A DNA stretch of 5,303 nt from Acidobacteriota bacterium (lineage in GTDB: Bacteria > Acidobacteriota > Terriglobia > Terriglobales > Acidobacteriaceae). Location of the stretch: the NCBI GenBank assembly GCA_021782675.1, contig JAJXUS010000191.1, forward strand, positions 1 through 5,303, in the 5' to 3' direction. Under the pieces are notes generated by a model, which was not told the origin of the DNA, did not search any database, and saw only the letters and a list, made by a program, of their open reading frames with translations. This document shows positions 1 through 5,303 of the stretch, piece by piece. Both the position numbers and the translations under genes were made by a program. Each line of letters starts with the position of its first letter. Within the stretch, counting starts at the first letter, position 1.

Positions 1-602
1 GCGTACAGACCGCCAGTCACCAGTGCTGCAGTGATCAGCGCGCCCGTCTTGCCGCGGTGGATGCGCTCCACCCAGGCTGCGGTCGGCGTGACACCTTCTG
101 CCTCTAGATCCATCACCTGGCCGCCGATCATGCCATCCACGGTGCCCGTAGCGCGGGCCAGCTCGGCGACGATGGCGACTGTCGCGGCGGCCGGACACCG
201 CAGTTCCGCCGTGGTCTGATACGCCAGCGTCTGCAGCGCATCGCCGGTAAGGATGGCGATGTCTTCGCCGTAGACCACGTGACAGGTTGGCTTACCCCGG
301 CGCAGATCGTCGTTATCCAGCGCGGGCAGATCGTCGTGCACCAGCGAGTAAGTGTGCAGCATTTCGATGGCTGCGCCAAGCTCCTCAACACCATCCGGCG
401 TGCATCCCGCGATCATGCGCGCGGCTTCCATTGCCAGGATGGGCCGCAGGCGCTTGCCGCCGGCGAATGTGCTGTGGCGCATGGCGCGGTGCAGGGAGAC
501 TGGTTCAACATCGGCGCCGGGCAGCAGCCGTTCCAGCGCAGCATCCGTGCGCTCGGCGCCGCTCTGCAGAATTTCTTTTACCTCGGGAGACATGACACTC
601 AT
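1..602 (-). CDS. ispA: Polyprenyl diphosphate synthase, probably farnesyl diphosphate synthase (3' end beyond window)
   Basis: This enzyme condenses isopentenyl diphosphate (IPP) with an allylic diphosphate in the cytoplasm to make farnesyl (C15) or possibly geranylgeranyl (C20) diphosphate, the precursor of quinone, carotenoid, hopanoid and cell-wall carrier lipids. About 200 N-terminal residues of a roughly 290-300 residue family are present. Visible motifs are the IPP-binding GGKRLRP (48-54), His83, the first aspartate-rich motif DDLPALDNDD (90-99) followed by RRGKPT, GDALQT (120-125), GGQxxDL (160-166) and KTG (185-187). The two-residue insertion in the aspartate motif and Tyr85, five residues before it, fit bacterial type II farnesyl synthases, but CrtE-like C20 enzymes are not excluded. 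The second aspartate-rich motif lies outside the window. The start is the ATG at 602; an in-frame ATG at 593 is the alternative, and neither has a strong Shine-Dalgarno. It begins 28 bases after the acylase stop, which suggests cotranscription. Confidence 0.95.
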   Translation of the reverse strand, partial: MSVMSPEVKEILQSGAERTDAALERLLPGADVEPVSLHRAMRHSTFAGGKRLRPILAMEAARMIAGCTPDGVEELGAAIEMLHTYSLVHDDLPALDNDDLRRGKPTCHVVYGEDIAILTGDALQTLAYQTTAELRCPAAATVAIVAELARATGTVDGMIGGQVMDLEAEGVTPTAAWVERIHRGKTGALITAALVTGGLY

Positions 603-630
603 GATACCCAAACGCGCGCCGTCGTTTCGG
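603..630 (-). promoter_or_regulatory. Intercistronic inverted repeat before ispA
   Basis: Read on the minus strand, the whole 28-base spacer is an 8-base arm CCGAAACG (630-623), an 8-base loop (622-615), the arm CGTTTGGG (614-607) and four bases before the ispA ATG. Seven of eight positions pair, with one G-G mismatch. The 3' arm contains GGG, the only Shine-Dalgarno-like bases before this start. No T-run follows, so it is not an intrinsic terminator. It could modulate translation or mRNA processing between the two genes, but short stems are frequent by chance in GC-rich DNA. Confidence 0.3.
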
Positions 631-3069
631 CTATGGTGTCAGGGTCAGCGTGTGGGTTGCCGCAGCCTGCACGGCCCCAGCGCTGAACGGCAGGCGGAAG
701 GTCGTGCCGTTGTACCAGTACGGCCACTGATCCATGTAATGCGGGCTCAGCGGATCCCCGGACTGGCCGATGACGATGTTCAGCGTGGTATGGTCCAGGT
801 TCGAGAAGTCCACGGTGAGCCGCTCCGAAGGTCCAAAGCTGCGCATGACCTGCTTTACGGTGGTGCCGTCGCCGGATTGCGGCTGCACGCCTGTGCCGGT
901 CCAACTGCGCAGCCACGGGAATAGACCGTAGATCGGATGCTCGACCTCGACAGGGTGCACGTAGCCATAGTGCCAGTTGTTTAAGTCCTCGGGAGCGTGT
1001 TCAGCATCCAGCCCACGCTCGACGGCAGCGGTCAGAAATTCATTCCAGTTGGAATACTTCTTCGGGAGCCAGTGCGGCGACTGATTGGTGACAATCTGCT
1101 CCTGCACATAGGCCGACTCGTACCAGTGGTAGAGCTTCCAGTCGTTGCCCAACTGCGGCTCCAGCACCATGGGCCACAACGCCGCCCGCGCAGCATCCAC
1201 GATTGTGGCAGCGGCCGTTGACACCGTTACCTGGCCGTTCCACGCGCGCAGAATATCCGCCGCCTGCCGCAAGCGGTGGTCGGGATGCCTGGCATGATCG
1301 ATCGCATATGTCAGCCGCTGCGCAATTTCGAGATCAACTGCAGAATAGATATCGTTCTGCAGGGCCAGCATGTCTGCGGGCGAGAACTTCGGCCGGGATT
1401 CCAGGACCTTCCAGATGCGTTCGTTGCGGTAGGGGTCGGCCCAGTCCAGCGTGATGGGATACGGGTAGCCGTCGGGCGTGATCCTCGCATTCGCCGTGGC
1501 CAGAATGCCATCGGGCGGGTTGTAGGACGAGGGCAGTGCGTCGAAGGGAATCCACCCCTGCCACTCATGCGTGTCGTCGGTGATGGGCGTGGCGGCAAGG
1601 CCATTCGGGCGGAAGGGAATTTTGCCGGTCGCCTGATAGCCGATATTGCCGTCACTGTCCGCGTAGACAGCGTTCTGCGGCGGGCCACCCAGCAGCGCCA
1701 GCGCGGCACGAAACTGCTGCCAGTTCTGCGCGCTGTTGAGCTGGCAGAAGGGCAGCGTGAAACCACCCGGCACGTAGACCGTCCAGCGCAGCGCGAGCGT
1801 TCGGTGCTCATGCGGCAGCAGCGGCGTAATGATGGGGCCATGATCGGTTCGTTCGACTTCAATCGGCACATCCCCGCGCCCCCGTACGTGGATCACCTCA
1901 CGCTGGCGGACAATCGGCTGCCAGCCGGCTGCCGTGCGATATTGGTTGCCGCGTGTCTGCTCGACGTACACATCCTGAATGTCTGCATACATCAGCGTAA
2001 ATCCCCAGGCGATGCGCTGATTGTGGCCGACGATAACAAACGGCACGCCCGGCATGGTTACGCCAGCCACATCCAATCCGCCGCCGGTTAGCTGCGCCTC
2101 ATACCATGGGTCAGGGATTGTATGGTCCAGGTGCATGTCGTTCGACAGGAGCGGCGTGCCCGTCGTGCTGTGCGCTGCCGACACCACCCAGTTGTTGGAA
2201 CCGGCGGCACAACTCGGGCACTCTGCCCGGCGCATTCCCAGTTGCTCTTCGAGCGCGAGAATGTCCGCCGCGGATGCCACTCCTGTCTGCGACGGGTCGA
2301 GCGGAATCTGTGGGATGGGCTGGGGCGCAGAGATGTCCGGCTGATTCGAGACCGGCGGATGGTCGCGCCAGGAGCCGACGGGATAGAGATCCTGAAGCAT
2401 TGCGGGGGAATGCAGCCGCTGCTCGATCACTTCACGGCTCAGCTTGTGCGGAAAGTCTGTGCTCAGCGACTGCGCCAGATTCATCCCGGTCAACACGGAG
2501 TCCATGGGCCGCCAGGGCTGTGGGCGGTAGCGCAGCAGACGGAATTCCGCGGGCAGATGGTCGCCCGCCTGCGCGATCCACGCGTTCACGCCGCGCGCGT
2601 AGTCCGCAAGATAGCGGTGTTCGTCCGGCGTCATTGCGTCCCAGGCGATCTGCGCCGCCTGTGGAATCTCCAGGATGCGCTGCAGGCGATCGTGCTCCAG
2701 CGCCCGTTCTCCCATGATCTCGGAAAGCGTGCCGGCTGCGAATCTCCGCAGCAGATCCATCTGCCACAGGCGGTCCTGCGCGGTGACGTAGCCTTGCGCG
2801 AAGATCAGATCATCAAGATTCGCCGCCGTGATGTGCGGAACACCGTGACTGTCGCGCCGCACGGACACCGCCGCCTGCAGCCCGGGGGCGCGCAGCGTGC
2901 CGTCGAGCGATGGCAGCGAAACGCGCATCGCATGCCGCAGCCAGAGCGTGCCGCCGAAGATGAGAAGGCCTGCCGCGGCTGCAAGCAGCAGCACGAGCCA
3001 TGCGATACCGCGAGCGATTCGCCGGCGCAGAGAAGCTCTGCGAATCCCGGCCGACGGAAGGGCTGACAT
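631..3069 (-). CDS. Penicillin-acylase-family Ntn hydrolase, membrane-anchored precursor (812 aa)
   Basis: Members are made as a single precursor, cut themselves into alpha and beta chains, and use the new N-terminal Ser of the beta chain to hydrolyse an amide bond of an acylated amine (penicillins, cephalosporins, acyl-homoserine lactones and others). The N-terminus is Arg-rich with one hydrophobic segment (about 21-45), so it is probably tethered to the inner membrane and faces the periplasm. Alpha-chain motifs are RRDSHGVPHI (71-80) and GYVTAQDRLWQMDLLRR (93-109). The self-cleavage site is Gly290/Ser291 in GSNNWVV. Further matches are His313 (beta position 23), GVPFVIVGHNQRIAWGFT (341-358), Asp363 and Asp366 (beta 73 and 76, the calcium ligands of penicillin G acylase) and Asn527 (beta 237, likely oxyanion-hole Asn). 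Length is normal for the family. C284xxC287 just before the cut is unusual. The start is ATG 3069; the next Met falls after the anchor. Only a weak AGGG precedes it. The natural substrate cannot be told from the sequence. Confidence 0.96.
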   Translation of the reverse strand: MSALPSAGIRRASLRRRIARGIAWLVLLLAAAAGLLIFGGTLWLRHAMRVSLPSLDGTLRAPGLQAAVSVRRDSHGVPHITAANLDDLIFAQGYVTAQDRLWQMDLLRRFAAGTLSEIMGERALEHDRLQRILEIPQAAQIAWDAMTPDEHRYLADYARGVNAWIAQAGDHLPAEFRLLRYRPQPWRPMDSVLTGMNLAQSLSTDFPHKLSREVIEQRLHSPAMLQDLYPVGSWRDHPPVSNQPDISAPQPIPQIPLDPSQTGVASAADILALEEQLGMRRAECPSCAAGSNNWVVSAAHSTTGTPLLSNDMHLDHTIPDPWYEAQLTGGGLDVAGVTMPGVPFVIVGHNQRIAWGFTLMYADIQDVYVEQTRGNQYRTAAGWQPIVRQREVIHVRGRGDVPIEVERTDHGPIITPLLPHEHRTLALRWTVYVPGGFTLPFCQLNSAQNWQQFRAALALLGGPPQNAVYADSDGNIGYQATGKIPFRPNGLAATPITDDTHEWQGWIPFDALPSSYNPPDGILATANARITPDGYPYPITLDWADPYRNERIWKVLESRPKFSPADMLALQNDIYSAVDLEIAQRLTYAIDHARHPDHRLRQAADILRAWNGQVTVSTAAATIVDAARAALWPMVLEPQLGNDWKLYHWYESAYVQEQIVTNQSPHWLPKKYSNWNEFLTAAVERGLDAEHAPEDLNNWHYGYVHPVEVEHPIYGLFPWLRSWTGTGVQPQSGDGTTVKQVMRSFGPSERLTVDFSNLDHTTLNIVIGQSGDPLSPHYMDQWPYWYNGTTFRLPFSAGAVQAAATHTLTLTP

Positions 3070-3083
3070 CGCCCTAAGTCTAA

Positions 3084-3103
3084 CGGATCGCTGTCTCGCT
3101 CCG
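3084..3103 (-). promoter_or_regulatory. Imperfect inverted repeat in the asparaginase-acylase spacer
   Basis: On the minus strand CGGAGCG (3103-3097), a six-base loop AGACAG and CGATCCG (3090-3084) can form a seven-position stem with one G-A mismatch. It sits just after the asparaginase TAA and ends 14 bases before the acylase ATG, leaving the weak AGGG near that start exposed. There is no downstream T-run, so I do not call it a terminator. It may be an mRNA processing or stability element, or chance. Confidence 0.22.
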
Positions 3104-3105
3104 CG

Positions 3106-4260
3106 TTACTTGACCCAGACTTCTGGCTGGCCGCCTTCTACCTGCCGCGCATGGAACATGCCGAGCGTGTTGTTACTCCACACCGGCGGGCCGGCCTTTC
3201 CTACGACGATCACGCCGCCCTCACCGCCTGGCAACGCGGGCAGCGTCTTGTGGATCAGGTTGTCCGCCGCTTGTTGCGGCGAAATACCGGCGCGGCATAG
3301 CGCGCTGACGGAGTGCGTGAGCGACAGGCGGATGAAATATTCACCGACGCCCGTGCCAGAGACCGCACAGCCGCGGTTGTCCGCAAACGTGCCCGCGCCC
3401 AGGATCGGAGAATCACCGACGCGGCCGGGCAGCTTGCCCTGCATGCCGCCGGTGGAGGTCGCCGCCGCCAGATTTCCGGCGCTGTCGCGCGCCACGGCAC
3501 CCACGGTGCCAAAGCGATGGGCAAAGGGAGCAACCAGGCCAGCGTGCTTGTCCCCGGCAGGAGGCGCCGGTGGAACGCCTGCCGGGCGCGGCGGGATCGG
3601 CCGATGGCTGGCGCGCATGACGCCTTCGAATTCCTTCCAGCGCATCTCGGTAAAGAAGAAGCTGGGTGGTTCCTGCGCAAGTCCCTGCGCTTTTGAAAAG
3701 GCGTCGGCGCCGCGTCCGACCAGCAGCACGTAGGGTGTGCGCTCCATCACCGTGCGGGCCAACGCCACTGGGTGCCGCGTAACGTGCACTCCCGCCACGC
3801 CCGCACCTGCAAGGTCTTTTCCATCCATGATGGCCGCATCCATCTCGTTCGTTCCGGCGGCTGTAAACGCGGAGCCGCGGCCTGCGTTAAACAGCGGATC
3901 GTCCTCCAGCACTTCAACTGCCGCTTCTACCGCATCCATCGCTGTACCTTTGCGGGCCAGCACGGCCGCACCGGCAGTGAGAGCCTTTTGCAGCGATGCG
4001 TGATACGCCGCGGCCGTCGGCGCGTCCATTCGCAGCCATTCTGCTTCTCCGGCGCCGCCGTGGATGGCAATGGCCCACGGTGTGGCTTTCGGTGCAGCGG
4101 GCTTCTTTGCCCCGGCTACGAGGGAAGTACCCGTCAGAAGCGCGGCCAGTATCGCTACGGTCTGCCATCGCGCCGAAGCTGCAAAAGGGATCGCGCGGCG
4201 TAGCGCGCGGTTTTTCTGTCTGTAGCGCGCAAGGATATCTTCAATGAACGAGAGCGGCAT
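3106..4260 (-). CDS. Plant-type L-asparaginase / isoaspartyl peptidase, exported Ntn hydrolase (384 aa)
   Basis: The family hydrolyses L-asparagine and beta-aspartyl (isoaspartyl) dipeptides that arise from damaged proteins. The precursor self-cleaves before a Thr that becomes the nucleophile. Numbering from ATG 4260: HGGAG (67-71), NAGRGSAFTAAGTNEMDAA (125-143), cleavage at Gly251/Thr252 in GTVGAVA, Thr270 in TSTGG, Arg280 and Asp283 in GRVGDSPILGAGTFAD, and Thr303 in SGTGVGE. The offsets from Thr252 (+18, +28, +31, +51) equal those of E. coli EcAIII Thr179 to Thr197, Arg207, Asp210 and Thr230, so the active site is complete. Unlike the cytoplasmic E. coli enzyme, residues 32-51 form a hydrophobic segment ending Val-Ala-Gly-Ala, a likely signal peptide or anchor after a long basic N-region that includes Arg21-Arg22. 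A Pro-rich linker (221-236) precedes the cut. An ATG at 4353 is in frame, but it lies inside the acr3 coding sequence and adds nothing family-like, so I reject it. No clear Shine-Dalgarno is seen at 4260. Confidence 0.96.
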   Translation of the reverse strand: MPLSFIEDILARYRQKNRALRRAIPFAASARWQTVAILAALLTGTSLVAGAKKPAAPKATPWAIAIHGGAGEAEWLRMDAPTAAAYHASLQKALTAGAAVLARKGTAMDAVEAAVEVLEDDPLFNAGRGSAFTAAGTNEMDAAIMDGKDLAGAGVAGVHVTRHPVALARTVMERTPYVLLVGRGADAFSKAQGLAQEPPSFFFTEMRWKEFEGVMRASHRPIPPRPAGVPPAPPAGDKHAGLVAPFAHRFGTVGAVARDSAGNLAAATSTGGMQGKLPGRVGDSPILGAGTFADNRGCAVSGTGVGEYFIRLSLTHSVSALCRAGISPQQAADNLIHKTLPALPGGEGGVIVVGKAGPPVWSNNTLGMFHARQVEGGQPEVWVK

Positions 4261-4263
4261 CGG

Positions 4264-4302
4264 GAGCCAGTGTAGCGCAGGTGCCGCCACGCAATCTGGC
4301 TC
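4264..4302 (-). promoter_or_regulatory. Inverted repeat spanning the acr3-asparaginase spacer
   Basis: A perfect seven-base inverted repeat, GAGCCAG (4302-4296) and CTGGCTC (4270-4264) on the minus strand, brackets the spacer. The first arm overlaps the last two bases of the acr3 TGA and the second ends three bases before the asparaginase ATG. Inside, GCG/CGC and GG/CC can extend the stem around a CGGCA loop. There is no T-run, so it is not a standard terminator. As RNA it would hold the ribosome-binding region of the asparaginase; as DNA it could be an operator. Function is inferred only. Confidence 0.35.
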
Positions 4303-5303
4303 AGGCGGCAGCGGGAGGCGCAAAGAAGCGTCGCCGCATCCAGAACGCCACATTTACCAGACTGATCAGCGCGGGCACCTCGATCAGCGGCCCGACCACG
4401 CCGACGAAGGCCTCGCGAGAATTCAGCCCAAAGACGGCCACGGCAACGGCGATGGCCAGTTCGAAGTTGTTGCCCGCGGCTGTGAACGACAGCGTCGCCG
4501 TCTGCGAGTAATCCGCGCCCAGCCGCCTGCCCATCCAGAAGCTCACCAGGAACATCACGGCAAAGTAGAGGACAAGGGGAATCGCGATCTCCAGCACATC
4601 CAGCGGGAGCCGCACGATCAGGTCGCCTTTCAGCGTGAACATGACGACAATTGTGAACAGCAGCGCCACCAGCGTGAGCGGGCTGATACGCGGCAGAAAG
4701 CGCTGCTGATACCACGTTTGTCCGCGCAGCCGCGTCAGGATGAGCCGCGTGAAAAAGCCTGCAGTGAAGGGAATGCCCAGATAGATGCCGACACTTTTTG
4801 CAATCTGCCCGATGCCGATGGAAACAGAGGCGCCAGTGAGCCCGAGGTGTGCGGGCAGAACCGTTAGAAAGAACCATGCGTAAACGCTGTAGAAAAGCAT
4901 CTGGAAGACACTGTTAAGCGCGACCAGTCCCGCGGCGTAGTCGGTGTCGCCCTCCGCCAGTTCGTTCCACACAAGAACCATGGCGATGCACCGGGCAATG
5001 CCGATAAGGATCAGCCCGCGCATGTAGGCCGGCTCTCCACGCAGAAAAAGGACCGCCAGATCGAACATCAGAATGGGACCGACCAGCCAGTTCTGCACCA
5101 GAGAAAGTGTGAGGACGCGCCAGTTGCGGAACACTTCATGCAGCTTGTCGTACCGCACCTTCGCCAGCGGCGGAAACATCATCACAATCAGCCCGATGGC
5201 TATGGGAATGTTGGTGGTGCCGCGCTGAAAACTGTCGACGAAGGTGGCAGAGCGCGGATCGAGATGTCCGATGGCGACGCCAATCGCCATCGCAAGAAAG
5301 ATC
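4301..5303 (-). CDS. acr3: ACR3-family arsenite efflux permease (5' end beyond window)
   Basis: This inner-membrane carrier (BASS superfamily, ten membrane helices) expels As(III) using the proton motive force. The reading frame stays open to the right edge. The Met at 5290 is internal: the codons before it read IFLA, typical of ACR3 helix 1 ([14 protein letters not shown]), so the true start lies past 5303. Numbering from that Met: [19 protein letters not shown] (97-115) carries Cys101, and [20 protein letters not shown] (271-290) carries Glu277. The 176-residue gap between them equals that of the Cys129 and Glu305 reported as essential in Corynebacterium ACR3. [16 protein letters not shown] (164-179) and LGADYSQT (257-264) are also family signatures. 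The C-terminus is complete, ending in a basic stretch (MRRRFF). Such genes usually lie in arsR/arsC clusters; any such partners would be to the right of the window. Its TGA is 40 bases from the asparaginase start, which implies read-through transcription. Confidence 0.97.
   Translation of the reverse strand, partial: IFLAMAIGVAIGHLDPRSATFVDSFQRGTTNIPIAIGLIVMMFPPLAKVRYDKLHEVFRNWRVLTLSLVQNWLVGPILMFDLAVLFLRGEPAYMRGLILIGIARCIAMVLVWNELAEGDTDYAAGLVALNSVFQMLFYSVYAWFFLTVLPAHLGLTGASVSIGIGQIAKSVGIYLGIPFTAGFFTRLILTRLRGQTWYQQRFLPRISPLTLVALLFTIVVMFTLKGDLIVRLPLDVLEIAIPLVLYFAVMFLVSFWMGRRLGADYSQTATLSFTAAGNNFELAIAVAVAVFGLNSREAFVGVVGPLIEVPALISLVNVAFWMRRRFFAPPAAA

Noticed and set aside
2122..3066. Long plus-strand open frame (314 codons) opposite the acylase gene, with similar ones at 1276-2091 and 352-924.
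   Set aside because: They are Arg/Ala-rich, match no family motif, and lie antisense to genes with intact catalytic motifs; they are shadows produced by high GC.
3070..3105. Intrinsic terminator between the asparaginase and the acylase.
   Set aside because: The inverted repeat is short and mismatched, and no T-run follows it on the minus strand.
4200..4278. Three copies of GTAGCGC (4200, 4222, 4272) clustered around the asparaginase start, possibly operator half-sites.
   Set aside because: The same heptamer also occurs inside coding sequence at 148 and 2527, the spacing (22 and 50) is irregular, and two of the three copies are coding; most likely GC-rich chance.
4261..4300. Possible promoter with TACACT as a -10 element before the asparaginase.
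   Set aside because: No acceptable -35 lies at 16-18 bases and the start site would fall on or inside the ATG region; the tight spacing favours cotranscription with acr3.
4258..4353. Upstream in-frame ATG at 4353 as the asparaginase start.
   Set aside because: The extra 31 residues lie in another frame of the conserved acr3 C-terminus and carry no signal-like sequence; ATG 4260 gives a hydrophobic export segment near the N-terminus and a 40-base spacer.
1..5303. Mobile element, CRISPR array, toxin-antitoxin or defence system.
   Set aside because: No transposase, integrase, repeat-spacer pattern, small paired genes or target-site duplications are visible; the window is four ordinary-sized, intact or edge-cut metabolic and transport genes.

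Overview
The window is a GC-rich, gene-dense bacterial chromosome segment. All four genes lie on the minus strand and are separated by only 28 to 40 bases, so they look like one transcription unit read from right to left. The family mix, codon bias and short spacers suggest a soil-type bacterium. Acidobacteriota (Terriglobales-like) is my best guess from general resemblance of the proteins, but nothing in the window proves it, and there is no rRNA or other taxonomic marker.

In transcription order: (1) an ACR3-type arsenite efflux permease, 5' end cut off by the right edge (4301-5303); (2) an exported plant-type L-asparaginase / isoaspartyl peptidase of the Ntn-hydrolase fold (3106-4260); (3) a membrane-anchored penicillin-acylase-family Ntn hydrolase (631-3069); (4) a short-chain polyprenyl diphosphate synthase, most like farnesyl diphosphate synthase IspA, 3' end cut off by the left edge (1-602). 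Catalytic residues visible in all four genes are intact, so each is expected to be functional.

The four do not form a known pathway. Arsenite export and isoprenoid synthesis are generic functions. The middle pair is more suggestive: two different self-cleaving amidohydrolases, both apparently sent to the cell envelope, lie 36 bases apart and could act in sequence on N-acylated or isoaspartyl-containing amides. That is inference only. The three spacers each hold a short imperfect inverted repeat, two of which end 3 to 4 bases before a start codon that lacks a good Shine-Dalgarno sequence.

I see no mobile element, CRISPR array, tRNA, rRNA, recognisable riboswitch or intrinsic terminator. No stretch over 300 bases lacks a gene. 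I found no convincing evidence of an undescribed system; the points worth a second look are the paired Ntn hydrolases, a CxxC motif just before the acylase self-cleavage site, its mixed active-site signature, and the spacer hairpins.
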